Assembly: GCF_019710635.1 (NCBI RefSeq)
Contig: NZ_JAIFZS010000003.1
Coordinates: 104,015-168,014, forward strand
Length of the DNA: 64,000 nt
From: Mycolicibacterium xanthum
GTDB lineage: Bacteria; Actinomycetota; Actinomycetes; Mycobacteriales; Mycobacteriaceae
Direction of reading: 5' to 3'
In this document: in pieces, positions 6,625-15,591 of the stretch
How the letters are laid out: each line of letters begins with the position of its first letter
Numbering within the stretch: position 1 is the stretch's first letter
Made by a program: the position numbers and the translations under genes
The notes under the pieces: model-generated
What the model was told of the DNA's origin: nothing
The model's input: only the letters and a program-made list of their open reading frames with translations
Databases searched by the model: none

Positions 6625-9600
6625 ATGACAGCAGCAGGGCTGGTGTGTGGAACGTGTGGCACACAGTTGAGCGCGAAGGCCAAGTTCTGCCACGAATGCG
6701 CCGCGCCCGTGACCTCGACCACCACACCAGCGGAGTACAAACAGGTCACTGTTCTGTTCGCCGACGTGGTCCACTCGATGGAAATCGCCAAAACCGTCGG
6801 TGCGGAGCGGCTGCGCGAGATCATGGCCGGACTGGTCGATCAGGCCGCCACTGTGGTGCGCCGCTGTGGTGGCACGGTGGACAAGTTCACCGGCGACGGG
6901 ATCATGGCGCTGTTCGGCGCTCCGATCGCGTTGGAGGACCATGCTCTGCGGGCCTGCCGGGCTGCCTTGGCGGTCCAGGGCGCTGTCGGTGATCTGGCCG
7001 ATGAGGTCGGGCGCCGAGACGGTATTGATCTCCGGCTGCGGATCGGCTTGAACTCCGGTCAGGTCATCGCCGGTGAGGTCGGCACTGCTGCAACGGGTTA
7101 CACCGCGATCGGCGAGCAGGTCGGTCTGGCTCAGCGGATGGAGTCGGTGGCCCCGCCGGGCGGGGTGATGCTCAGTTCCTGCACGGCGCGGCTGGTCGAG
7201 GGCACGGCGGTGCTCGGTGAACCCGAGCGTGTTCACATCAAAGGGTCGGACCAGCCGGTGCAAGCGCGACGGTTGCTGGGTGTGCCGGAGCGGAATGATC
7301 GTGCGGCAGGTGTTGTGTCGGCTCTGGTGGGACGGCGCAGGGAGATGGCTGTTGTCCGGGGTCTCCTGGAGAGCGCCATGAACGGTCTCGGCGCCGTGGT
7401 CACGGTGGTGGGGTCCCCGGGCGTCGGCAAGAGCCGGCTCGTGCGGGAGGTCGCCGCGCTGGCCGCCGAACGGGAGGTCGAGGTTCTGACCGCCTATTGC
7501 GAATCACACACCGTCGACGTTCCGTTCCGTGTGGTGGCGCGGCTGCTGCGGGCAGCCGCCGGGGTGAGTGATCTGGACGGGCAGGAGGCCCGCGACCGCG
7601 TGCGGGAACGGATTCCAGACGCAGACCCCGAGGATTTGTTGCTCTTCGACGACCTCCTGGGCATCGCCGATCCCGAGGTTGCTCTGCCGAACATCGATCC
7701 GGACGCACGACGGCGGCGGTTGACCGCTCTGGTCAACACGGCCTTGCTGGCCCGAGAGTCCGCAGCGGTCTATGCGATCGAGGATGCACACTGGGCCGAC
7801 GAGGTCAGCGAGTCGATCCTGACCGCGTTCTTGGCCGTGATTCCGCACACCCCGTCGCTGGTTCTGATCACACACCGTCCCGAGTACGACGGGGCGCTTA
7901 CCCGGGTGGCGGGCGCACACACGATCGCCCTCGACGCGCTCAGTGATACCGAATCCGCGGCGCTGGTCGCCGGGCTGGTCGGGTCGGATCCTTCGGTCAC
8001 CGACGTAGCCACATTGATCGTCGAGAGGGCGGCGGGGAACCCCTTCTTCGCCCAGGAGATCGCCCGGGAGCTGGCCGAACGCGGCGTCCTGCTCGGCAGT
8101 CGGGGTGCCTACGTCTCGACGGCCGACGTCGCCGAGGTCAGCGTGCCCGCCACAGTGCAGGCCACCATCGCCGCCCGCATCGACCGCTTGGGTCCGGCGG
8201 CCAAGCGCACGCTGTGCGCGGCGGCGGTCATCGGTTCGAAGTTCACCCGCGATGTGCTCGACACGCTAGGCGTCGAGCCGGTGCTCGACGACCTGGTGCG
8301 CGCACAGTTCTTGGATCGGATCTCCTCCACCCACGAACCCGAGTACGTGTTTCATCACCCACTCGTCCGAACCGTCGCTTACGAATCGCAACTGAAATCC
8401 CACCGCACCCAGATGCACCGGCGGCTGGCCGCCGCGATCGAAACGCGTGACCTCGAATCGGCTGACCAGAACGCCGCACTGATCGCGGAGCACCTGGCGG
8501 CCGCGGCTGACTGGCACGCCGCCTACTCATGGCACATGCGCGCGGCAACGTGGGCCGCCAGCCGCGAGATCGGGGCTGCGCGCGCGAGTTGGCAACGTGC
8601 CGGCGACATCGCTGACCGCCTCGCTGAAGGCACTCCAGATCGGCTGGCGCTCCGGATAGCACCCCGCGCCATGCTGTGCGGCACCGCGTACCGCCTGGGT
8701 GGCGTTATCGACGAGACCGGCTTCGACGAACTGCGAACACTGTGCGCAGCAGCCGGCGACCACATCTCACTGGCCATGGGTCTGTCCGGATTTCTGGTGT
8801 CGCGGACGCTCAACCGGCGACTTCGCGAATTGGCTGCGCCGATAGACGAATACACCCACCTGCTCGAGTCGATCGGCGATCCCGACTTGATTGTCGGTCT
8901 GATGAACACGGCGGGCCACCCAAAACTCCAGGCGGGCGAAATAGCCGAGGCACTTCGGTTGGCCGAGCGGGTCGTCGAAATGGCCGATGGCGATACCACC
9001 AAGGGCAACTTCTTCTTCGAATCACCCCTGGCGTGGGGGATGACCCTTCGTGGCGTGGCCAGGTGCAGCCTTGGAGATCCAAGGTGGCGCGGTGATCTCG
9101 AGGCCGGACTCGTCATGGCTCGCGCTGTCGGCGGGATAACCCAATTCAGCGTCACCACAGCCGGTTACGCGGTACCCGTTCTGAACCGAGCGCTTCTGCC
9201 GGACGCGATCATCGATCGGGACACGTGTGTCGCCCTGCAAAATGCGGAGCGGTTCGGTGACGACCTGTCGTTGGCGTGGGCCCGGATCGCGCGAGGCATG
9301 ATTCTGACCCGTCAGCTTGATGCCGAGCAGGATGTCGGCGTGACGATTCTGGAGAGCGGACAGCAACAAGCACGACGACACGGGGACCTGCTCACCGCGG
9401 GAATAGCCGACATCGCGGCCGCGGAACACAAGCATCGAATCGGCGACATCGATGGTGCCATCGAGAGGGCCCGAGTCGTCCGGAGCGACCTGTTCGCCAG
9501 TGGTGAAATGCTCTACCGCGGACCCGCCACCACCGTTCTGGTGGAGTCGCTGCTGGGCCGTGGCACCGAAACGGACCTTCGGGAAGCCCAGGACGTTGTC

Positions 9601-9789
9601 GACCAACTTGCCGCCGTGCCAACCCAACCCGGTTTCGTGCTCCACGAATTGCCGTTGCGGAGGCTGCGCGCACTGCTGGCGAGGGCACATGGTGACGAGG
9701 CCGGCTATCGCAGCTATCGGGACCGATACCGCGACATGGCGACAGCGCTCGGTTTCGAGGGGCACATGAAGTTGGCCGAAGACATGTAG
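6625..9789 (+). CDS. Zinc ribbon - class III cyclase homology domain - AAA ATPase - helical repeat protein
   Basis: A 1054-residue multidomain signalling protein. Order: zinc ribbon with CxxC pairs (C8, C11, C22, C25); class III nucleotide cyclase homology domain about residues 38-200 with metal-binding D47 (VLFADVVHSM) and D91 (KFTGDGIMALFG); AAA-type ATPase with Walker A GSPGVGKS and Walker B VYAIEDAHWAD; then a long alpha-helical TPR-like half. Unlike several M. tuberculosis relatives no LuxR HTH ends it. Odd: the adenine-specifying Asp and transition-state Asn of the YTxIGDxVNLAxR segment are both Gly here (GYTAIGEQVGLAQRME), so cyclase activity is uncertain. ATG 6625 begins the zinc ribbon; an in-frame ATG lies at 6559. 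Confidence 0.88.
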   Translation: MTAAGLVCGTCGTQLSAKAKFCHECAAPVTSTTTPAEYKQVTVLFADVVHSMEIAKTVGAERLREIMAGLVDQAATVVRRCGGTVDKFTGDGIMALFGAPIALEDHALRACRAALAVQGAVGDLADEVGRRDGIDLRLRIGLNSGQVIAGEVGTAATGYTAIGEQVGLAQRMESVAPPGGVMLSSCTARLVEGTAVLGEPERVHIKGSDQPVQARRLLGVPERNDRAAGVVSALVGRRREMAVVRGLLESAMNGLGAVVTVVGSPGVGKSRLVREVAALAAEREVEVLTAYCESHTVDVPFRVVARLLRAAAGVSDLDGQEARDRVRERIPDADPEDLLLFDDLLGIADPEVALPNIDPDARRRRLTALVNTALLARESAAVYAIEDAHWADEVSESILTAFLAVIPHTPSLVLITHRPEYDGALTRVAGAHTIALDALSDTESAALVAGLVGSDPSVTDVATLIVERAAGNPFFAQEIARELAERGVLLGSRGAYVSTADVAEVSVPATVQATIAARIDRLGPAAKRTLCAAAVIGSKFTRDVLDTLGVEPVLDDLVRAQFLDRISSTHEPEYVFHHPLVRTVAYESQLKSHRTQMHRRLAAAIETRDLESADQNAALIAEHLAAAADWHAAYSWHMRAATWAASREIGAARASWQRAGDIADRLAEGTPDRLALRIAPRAMLCGTAYRLGGVIDETGFDELRTLCAAAGDHISLAMGLSGFLVSRTLNRRLRELAAPIDEYTHLLESIGDPDLIVGLMNTAGHPKLQAGEIAEALRLAERVVEMADGDTTKGNFFFESPLAWGMTLRGVARCSLGDPRWRGDLEAGLVMARAVGGITQFSVTTAGYAVPVLNRALLPDAIIDRDTCVALQNAERFGDDLSLAWARIARGMILTRQLDAEQDVGVTILESGQQQARRHGDLLTAGIADIAAAEHKHRIGDIDGAIERARVVRSDLFASGEMLYRGPATTVLVESLLGRGTETDLREAQDVVDQLAAVPTQPGFVLHELPLRRLRALLARAHGDEAGYRSYRDRYRDMATALGFEGHMKLAEDM

Positions 9790-9902
9790 CGGCGGTGCCG
9801 TGAAACGACCGGCATCACATGCATGTCAGCCGCCGAAGACACCGCCCGTCTCGCCACGATCCCGCGGATTCGATTGACCTGCGCACCCTTGCCGATGAGC
9901 GC

Positions 9903-11435
9903 TCAACCGGTGTCCGAGCCTCCCTCAGCTCTCCCAGTCGGGGATGGCCGGGTCTCCCGCCGCGGCGCCGGGCCCGTGGGCGTCCGGCCTGGCTGTTCCA
10001 CGGGTGCACGGCCGCCCGGGCCGCCCTGGGCGCCTGCGCCTTGCGGGATTCCGGGGACCACCCTGGCGGCACCCGTTGTCCTACCGCTGATTTCAACCAA
10101 CCGTGGTACCCGGCCCCGGTTCAGTATTCGCCTGGTCAGGTTCAGCCCCCTGGCGACACTGCCCGTCTTCGACAGGGTCCCGCCCGGCGTGAACAGCGAG
10201 CCGACGTTGAACGCGGTCTCGCCGGCGCCGCGGCCGGGATGCTCGCCGAACCATTGATCCCAGGCGACGAAGTCCTGGAACGTGTCGACCACCACACCGG
10301 GCAACGTGGTCGGATCCCGGACCACCGAGACCGCCAGTTCGGCGTTGCCGATCCAGGTGTCGACGTCGGCCAGGGCCACCGTCCCCGCCACGGTTTCGAT
10401 CAGCCCGGTGATCGCCCCCACCTGGATGTCGGTGTGCAGCGTCACCCCGTCGGCGAGGGCGTTGCCCACCCCGGCGCCGAAATTCTCGACCAGGACCGGG
10501 CGAATCCACTTCTGGAAGACGGTGGCCGCGTCGCCGATCAGGATCGCGAGCTCGTCGAGCAGGCCGACGATGCCCTTGACCTGCGACTGGAAATTCTCGA
10601 GCACGCACCCCACATCACGAGCGACCTCGCGCAGGATGTCGTCGCCCTCGCCGGTGAGCAATCCGGTGACGGTGTCCCACAGGCCGCCGATCGACAACCG
10701 GTCCAGCAGCCGCCGGATGGCGTCTTGAGCGTCCTGCACGGTGTGGGCGAAGTCCGAAACAGCCTGTGCCACCGACGAAGCCACGTCGGCCAACGCCGCG
10801 ATCGCCTGGCCGAGGCTGTCGATGGCGGCGATGATGGTGGCGCCCTCGGGGATCGACTGCGCGCTCACCGCAGATCTGATGCCGGCCAGCTGTGGCTCGA
10901 TCAACGCGAACCCGGTGGAGAAGTTGCGCCACTGCATGGCGGTCAGGCCCATCATCGCCGGGTTGCCCGACGGCCAGGTCATGGCGGTACCGGCCAGCGG
11001 ACCGAGGCCGGGCAGCGCCTGCAGCAGCGGTTGGATCAGGTACCACTTCGCCGGTGGCGCAACGATCACACCGTTGGGTCCCGGGGGGACGTGCGCGGCC
11101 GCAGTGGCACCGGGCCGGCCGCCCACGCCGCCGCCCGGGCCCGGCCCTCCGATCGTCGACGCCGCGTCGGCGTTGCGGTAGTTGAACCCGGTGGCCTCCA
11201 GCAGCAGGCCGAATGCGGTGAACGCATCGGCCGAATCGGCGACCGCGGCTGAGAACTCCTGTGCCTGGCGGCCGTACTTGATGCCGAAGTTCAGCCCCGC
11301 CGGGTCGGCACCCGAGGCGATCCCACCCGACAGCGCCGCACCCAGCGCATCCGAGAGCCTGCCCAGCTGCGATCCCAGTGATCCCATCTGTCGACCAGCC
11401 GCGATCAGGGCCAGTGGATCAACCTCGATGAACAT
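9903..11435 (-). CDS. CpnT-like N-terminal (channel/secretion) domain protein without a toxin domain
   Basis: A 510-residue protein, third gene of an esxF-esxE-cpnT-like cassette. It follows the M. tuberculosis CpnT N-terminal domain along its length: DPAGLNFGIKYG and NYRNADA near the start, a Gly/Pro linker (about residues 95-120), WPSGNP...QWRNFSTGFALIEP, IPEG, LLTGEGDDILREVARDV, and a distal WDQWF...PGGTLSKTGSVARG block. CpnT then has a long Pro-rich linker and the TNT NAD-glycohydrolase; here only about 60 Pro/Arg/Gly-rich residues follow before TGA, and just 113 bp separate it from the next gene. I chose the ATG at 11435 (GGGGG upstream) over the GTG at 11450. No immunity gene is nearby. 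Confidence 0.8.
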   Translation of the reverse strand: MFIEVDPLALIAAGRQMGSLGSQLGRLSDALGAALSGGIASGADPAGLNFGIKYGRQAQEFSAAVADSADAFTAFGLLLEATGFNYRNADAASTIGGPGPGGGVGGRPGATAAAHVPPGPNGVIVAPPAKWYLIQPLLQALPGLGPLAGTAMTWPSGNPAMMGLTAMQWRNFSTGFALIEPQLAGIRSAVSAQSIPEGATIIAAIDSLGQAIAALADVASSVAQAVSDFAHTVQDAQDAIRRLLDRLSIGGLWDTVTGLLTGEGDDILREVARDVGCVLENFQSQVKGIVGLLDELAILIGDAATVFQKWIRPVLVENFGAGVGNALADGVTLHTDIQVGAITGLIETVAGTVALADVDTWIGNAELAVSVVRDPTTLPGVVVDTFQDFVAWDQWFGEHPGRGAGETAFNVGSLFTPGGTLSKTGSVARGLNLTRRILNRGRVPRLVEISGRTTGAARVVPGIPQGAGAQGGPGGRAPVEQPGRTPTGPAPRRETRPSPTGRAEGGSDTG

Positions 11436-11462
11436 CCACACCCCCGACACCGGCCGGCGGCG

Positions 11463-11753
11463 TCATCCCTGCCACATCCGGCCATTCCTGCTCACCGTAT
11501 CGGCATAGTTCCGGTGCGCGGTGTCGGCGATCTGCCGCAACGCCGACAATGCCGCCGCCATCTGTGCCGCGCCGTCCTCCCACTGCTGCTGCGCCTGCGC
11601 CTGCGCATCCGAGCCGTCGCCGTGCCACGACGCCCGAAGTCCGGCGACGGTCTGATCGATGTCGTCCAGGCACTCGCCGATCTCACGCTCGAATTCCGCC
11701 ATGTGGGCGATCGCCGCGCGCAACGCCGGGAAATCCACCACCAGCGTCTTCAT
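11463..11753 (-). CDS. esxE: WXG100-family protein, EsxE-like
   Basis: A 96-residue helical hairpin of the WXG100 family secreted by type VII systems. Features: MAEFEREIGECLDDIDQTVAGL helix, the turn SWHGDG (W-x-G), then AQAQQQWEDGAAQMAAALSAL and a C-terminal end NGRMWQG. These features follow M. tuberculosis EsxE, including MAEF, AQxxWxxG and the terminal MW. It starts 6 bp after esxF and ends about 27 bp before the CpnT-like start, so the three genes form one operon. EsxE and EsxF are known partners needed for CpnT export and toxin entry in M. tuberculosis. It carries its own possible RBS at the esxF stop (CAGGCG). Confidence 0.85.
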   Translation of the reverse strand: MKTLVVDFPALRAAIAHMAEFEREIGECLDDIDQTVAGLRASWHGDGSDAQAQAQQQWEDGAAQMAAALSALRQIADTAHRNYADTVSRNGRMWQG

Positions 11754-11759
11754 CGCCTG

Positions 11760-12074
11760 CTAACCGCCGGTCCGCAGCGCAGATTCGAGCACGTCGCCGG
11801 AGCGGTCGTCGATCGTCGTATACGCACTGCCGGCGACGGTCAGCGCTTCCGCCATCGCCTGCAGGCCGCCGATCACCTGGCAGGCCCCGTTGTGCCACCG
11901 GTCCCACGCCAGTCCGTAGCCGGACGCGGCATCGCCCTGCCAGCCCGAATCCAGCAGCTGTCTGGTCTCGTGGTCGATGCCGGCCAACCCGTCCTGCAGC
12001 CGCTGTCCGGCGTCACGCAGTTGAGCGGCGGCCCAATACAACTCCGATACATGGACGTCGACCGAATCCCCCAC
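11760..12074 (-). CDS. esxF: WXG100-family protein, EsxF-like
   Basis: A 104-residue WXG100 protein and first gene of the cassette. The hairpin turn is WQGDAASGYG, followed by AWDRWHNGACQVIGGLQAMAEAL, matching the EsxF pattern (W-R-G-A..SAYGSAWELWHRGA). The start was set at GTG 12074 because GAGGGG lies 5 bases upstream and the length then fits EsxF (about 103); a GTG at 12086 is also in frame. The partner EsxE gene follows after 6 bp. A TAAGCC sequence upstream is only a weak -10 candidate. Confidence 0.83.
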   Translation of the reverse strand: MGDSVDVHVSELYWAAAQLRDAGQRLQDGLAGIDHETRQLLDSGWQGDAASGYGLAWDRWHNGACQVIGGLQAMAEALTVAGSAYTTIDDRSGDVLESALRTGG

Positions 12075-12183
12075 GTCACCCCTCACGTCGCGACGGCTTA
12101 CCCCCGATTTGAGAGCCTATTCGCGCCGACGAGGGGGTCCGCGCACCAATTTCTCCCGGCCCCGGTCTCCTAGGGTGGAAGGT

Positions 12184-12687
12184 GTGCGCCTGCTGCTGAT
12201 CGCCGACACGCACGTCCCCAAGCGTGCCCGCGACCTACCCGCCGAAGTCTGGGCGGCCGTCGACGAGGCCGACGTGGTCATCCACGCCGGGGACTGGGTG
12301 GAACCCGAACTGCTCGACCGGCTGCAGTCGCGGGCCCGCCGGCTGGTGGCCTGCTGGGGCAACAACGATGGTGCGGAGCTGCGCCGGCGGCTGCCGGAAC
12401 GGGCCGACGTGGTGCTCGGTGGCCTGCGGTTCACCGTGGTGCACGAGACCGGCGCGGCCACCGGCCGGGAGGCCCGGATGGCCCGCGAATACCCGGACAC
12501 CGACGTGCTGGTGTTCGGGCACAGCCACATCCCGTGGGACACAGTGGCCAAAACCGGCCTGCGGCTGCTCAATCCGGGATCCCCGACGGACCGGCGGCGT
12601 CAGCCGTACTGCACGTACACGACCGCGACGGTGCACGCCGGCGCGCTCACCGACGTCCGGCTGCACCGGCTGCACCGCGATGAGTGA
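12184..12687 (+). CDS. YfcE/MJ0936-type metallophosphoesterase
   Basis: A 167-residue calcineurin-like phosphoesterase. All metal-binding motifs are present in order: ADTHVP (DxH), HAGDW (GD), WGNNDG (GNxD) and FGHSHIPW (GHSH), ending with LNPGSPTDRRRQP. The YfcE/MJ0936 group are two-metal phosphodiesterases or phosphatases; the cellular substrate is unknown. The GTG at 12184 begins the first strand directly and has GGAAG upstream, so I prefer it to the longer frame. The last 8 bp overlap the start of the YjbR-like gene, suggesting coupling. Confidence 0.9.
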   Translation: MRLLLIADTHVPKRARDLPAEVWAAVDEADVVIHAGDWVEPELLDRLQSRARRLVACWGNNDGAELRRRLPERADVVLGGLRFTVVHETGAATGREARMAREYPDTDVLVFGHSHIPWDTVAKTGLRLLNPGSPTDRRRQPYCTYTTATVHAGALTDVRLHRLHRDE

Positions 12688-13096
12688 CCGGCCCGCCACC
12701 GAGGCCGACGTGCACGAGATCGCGGCGGGGATGCCGCATGTGACCCGGGTCGAGGGGCCGAAGGCGGGTAACCCGATCTACCAGGTGGGCGGCAAGTCGT
12801 TCGTGTTCTTCCGCACGCCGCGGCCCGATGCGTTCGACCCCGACACCGGCGAGCGCTACCCGGACGTGATCGTGATCTGGGTGGAGTCCGAGGACGACAA
12901 ACGCGCGCTGACGCAGGACCCCGAATCGCCGTTCTTCACCACGGCGCACTTCGACGGGCACCTGTCGGTGCTGGTGCGCGCCAGCCGACTCGGTGAGGTC
13001 GGCGTGGTCGAGCTGCGTGAACTGATCCAGGACGCGTGGCTGTCGCGGGCGTCGAAGCGCCGGGCCGAATGCTGGCTGACCGAGCAGGGCGACTGA
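12680..13096 (+). CDS. MmcQ/YjbR-family protein
   Basis: A 138-residue protein of the MmcQ/YjbR family: N-terminal helix EADVHEIAAGMPHVTRVEG, then GNPIYQVGGKSFVFFRTPRP strands, VIVIWVESEDDKRALTQ, FFTTAHFDGHLSVLVRASRL and the C-terminal AWLSRASKRRAECWL helix. The fold is double-wing-like and may bind DNA, but its role is not established. The ATG at 12680 overlaps the preceding phosphoesterase gene by 8 bp, so both are probably made from one mRNA. The next gene is convergent and ends 1 bp away. Confidence 0.88.
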   Translation: MSDRPATEADVHEIAAGMPHVTRVEGPKAGNPIYQVGGKSFVFFRTPRPDAFDPDTGERYPDVIVIWVESEDDKRALTQDPESPFFTTAHFDGHLSVLVRASRLGEVGVVELRELIQDAWLSRASKRRAECWLTEQGD

Positions 13097-13097
13097 G

Positions 13098-13649
13098 TCA
13101 GCTGCCCGGCGCGACCTTGTCGTGGGAGGCTCCGGCGAGGAACACAGCGAACCGGGCCGGGTTGTCCCCGGGGTTGCGCCAGCGGTGCCGGGTGCCGTTC
13201 TGCACAACGGTGTCACCGGACTGCAGCGTCACCTCGGCGCCGTCGTCGAGTTCGAGGATCAGCGGACCCTCCAGCACCACCTCGAAGTCGACGGTGTCGG
13301 TCGTGTGCATGCCCGCATCCTCGAGGTCCAGGTAGCCGAGCAGGCCGGGCAGTTGCTCTTCGGCCTCGGCGACGGCCGCGTCGAAGTCCAGCCCGTCCAA
13401 CGGCGTCTCGACGTTGCCGGGCGGCAGCGTGACGATCCAGAACCGGAAACCGCCGATCGGCGGAAAGTAACTGTGCCACTTCGGCATCGTGCCGTCGTCG
13501 GGGAAATGCGGCGCCTCGTCACCGCCCCACAGCCTGGTGAACTCCGAACCGGGCAACAGCGCCGGTTTTCGCGGGGCAACGGCCTCGTCGCTGACGAACA
13601 CGGACTTGCCGGAGGCGTCGTGCCCGGTGACCACTCGACGTACATCCAT
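13098..13649 (-). CDS. Cupin-domain protein
   Basis: A 183-residue protein. The C-terminal cupin half is clear: MHTTDTVDFEVVLEGPLILELDDG (motif 1 with H and E), DTVVQNGTRHRWRNPGDNPARF (motif 2 with H), so a metal-binding beta-barrel is likely. The N-terminal part (VVTGHDASGKSVFVSDEAV) resembles the opening of small cupins that are associated with aromatic or xenobiotic metabolism. Reaction not known. The ATG at 13649 is 48 bp from the divergent alkyl sulfatase start, so both may share a control region. Its 3' end abuts the convergent YjbR gene. Confidence 0.85.
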   Translation of the reverse strand: MDVRRVVTGHDASGKSVFVSDEAVAPRKPALLPGSEFTRLWGGDEAPHFPDDGTMPKWHSYFPPIGGFRFWIVTLPPGNVETPLDGLDFDAAVAEAEEQLPGLLGYLDLEDAGMHTTDTVDFEVVLEGPLILELDDGAEVTLQSGDTVVQNGTRHRWRNPGDNPARFAVFLAGASHDKVAPGS

Positions 13650-13697
13650 CGGGCCAGTCAACCACCGGCACCCGGGTCGCCGTGGCAATCTTGCGAC

Positions 13698-15575
13698 ATG
13701 CAGAGCAAGCCGCCGACACCGACCATCGAAGCCGCCCACCGCGAACACCTCGGAACCCTGCCGTTCGACGACAGCCGCGATTTCGCCGATGCCGACCGCG
13801 GCTTCGTCGCCGCGGCGTCCCCGTGCGTGTTCACCGCCGCCGACGGCCGGGTGGTGTGGGACAACGACGTCTACGCGTTCCTGACCGGTGACGCGCCGAC
13901 CACCGTGCACCCCAGCCTGTGGCGGCAGTCGATGCTGGTCGCCAAGCAGGGCCTCTACCAGGTAGTGGAGGGCATCTACCAGGTGCGCGGCTTCGACCTG
14001 TCCAACATCACGTTCGTCGAGGGGGACACCGGCATCATCGTGATCGACCCGCTGGTGTCCACCGAGGTCGCCGCCGCGGCCCTGGCCCTGTACCGCGAGC
14101 ACCGCGGCGACCGGACCGTCAAGGCGGTGATTTACACCCACAGCCACGTCGACCATTTCGGCGGCGTGCTCGGGGTGACCTCGCAGGAAGACGTCGACGC
14201 GGGCAACGTCGTGGTGCTCGCGCCCGAGCACTTCACCGAGCACGCCGTGCAGGAGAACGTCTACGCCGGGACGGCGATGGGGCGCCGGGCCGGCTACATG
14301 TACGGCGCGGTGCTCGAACGGGGCCCGAAGGGCCAGGTCGGCTGCGGGCTCGGGCAGACCCCGTCGACCGGCGAGGTGGCGCTGATCGTGCCGACCGTCG
14401 ACATCCGGGAGACGGGGGAGAAGCACACCATCGACGGCGTCGAGATCGAGTTCCAGATGGCTCCCGGCACCGAGGCGCCCGCCGAGATGCACTTCTACTT
14501 CCCGCGCTACCGCGCGCTGTGCATGGCCGAGAACGCCACCCACAACCTGCACAACCTGCTGACGCTGCGCGGCGCGCTGGTGCGCGACCCGCACGGCTGG
14601 GCGGGCTATCTCACCGAGGCCATCGACACGTTCTCCGACCGTGCCGACGTGGTGTTCGCATCCCACCACTGGCCCACCTGGGGAAAGGACCGGATCGTCG
14701 AGTTCCTGTCCCTGCAGCGGGATCTGTACTCCTACCTGCACGACCAGACGCTGCGGCAGCTCAACCAGGGTTTCACCGGCATCGAGATCGCCGAGACCTT
14801 CGCGATGCCGCCGGCGCTGGAGCGGGCCTGGCACGCGCACGGCTACTACGGCTCGGTCAGCCACAACGTCAAGGCCGTCTACCAGCGCTACATGGGCTGG
14901 TTCGACGGCAACCCGGCCCGGTTGTGGCCGCACCCGCCCGAGTCGATCGGCCCGCGCTACGTCGCGGCCATGGGCGGCATCGACCGGGTGGTCGAGCTGG
15001 CCCGGGCGGCCTTCGACGACGGCGACTTCCGCTGGGCGGCAACCCTTCTCGACCACGCCATCTTCACCGACCAGAACCATGCAGCGGCCCGTGAGCTGTA
15101 CGCGGACACCTTCGAGCAGCTGGCCTACGGCTCCGAGAACGGCCCGTGGCGCAACTTCTTCCTGGCCGGCGCCACCGAGCTGCGCGACGGCAACTTCGGC
15201 ACCCCGACGCAGACCGCGTCGCCGACGATCGCCGCACAGCTGACCCCCGAGCAGATGTTCGACGTGCTGGCGATCAGCGTGAACGGCCCGCGGGCCTGGG
15301 ATCTCGACCTTGCATTCGACGTCACGTTCCTCGACAGCGGGGTGAACTACCGGCTCACGCTCCGCAACGGGGTGCTGGTGTACCGCAAGGTGGCTGCCGA
15401 CGACACCAGCGCCCAGGCCACCGTGCGGCTGGCGAGCAAGGTCCGACTGCTCACCCTGGCCGCCGGCGACAACACCTCACCGGGCGTGGAGATCACCGGC
15501 GACGCCGGCGTGCTCGCGTCGCTGACCTCGGTGCTGGACAAGCCCGACCCGTCGTTCAACATCGTCACGCCCTGA
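13698..15575 (+). CDS. Linear primary alkyl sulfatase (SDS hydrolase, SdsA1-like)
   Basis: A 625-residue alkylsulfatase. The N-terminal metallo-beta-lactamase-fold domain has the zinc motif THSHVDH at residues 147-153, with further ligands in ENATHNLHN and the SHHWPTWG region. A helical dimerisation domain (about 390-500) and a C-terminal SCP2-like domain (QLTPEQMFDVLAISVNGPRAWD onwards) complete the three-domain layout of SdsA1. Enzymes of this class cleave medium-chain alkyl sulfates such as dodecyl sulfate to alcohol and sulfate. No signal peptide is visible, unlike Pseudomonas SdsA1. ATG 13698 gives the expected length. Divergent from the cupin gene. Confidence 0.92.
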   Translation: MQSKPPTPTIEAAHREHLGTLPFDDSRDFADADRGFVAAASPCVFTAADGRVVWDNDVYAFLTGDAPTTVHPSLWRQSMLVAKQGLYQVVEGIYQVRGFDLSNITFVEGDTGIIVIDPLVSTEVAAAALALYREHRGDRTVKAVIYTHSHVDHFGGVLGVTSQEDVDAGNVVVLAPEHFTEHAVQENVYAGTAMGRRAGYMYGAVLERGPKGQVGCGLGQTPSTGEVALIVPTVDIRETGEKHTIDGVEIEFQMAPGTEAPAEMHFYFPRYRALCMAENATHNLHNLLTLRGALVRDPHGWAGYLTEAIDTFSDRADVVFASHHWPTWGKDRIVEFLSLQRDLYSYLHDQTLRQLNQGFTGIEIAETFAMPPALERAWHAHGYYGSVSHNVKAVYQRYMGWFDGNPARLWPHPPESIGPRYVAAMGGIDRVVELARAAFDDGDFRWAATLLDHAIFTDQNHAAARELYADTFEQLAYGSENGPWRNFFLAGATELRDGNFGTPTQTASPTIAAQLTPEQMFDVLAISVNGPRAWDLDLAFDVTFLDSGVNYRLTLRNGVLVYRKVAADDTSAQATVRLASKVRLLTLAAGDNTSPGVEITGDAGVLASLTSVLDKPDPSFNIVTP

Positions 15576-15591
15576 GGTCTCAGCACGCGGT

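Noticed and set aside
13650..15080. A minus-strand frame running upstream of the cupin gene, opposite the alkyl sulfatase
   Set aside because: The cupin protein clearly begins at 13649; the extension has no recognisable sequence and lies over a well-supported gene.
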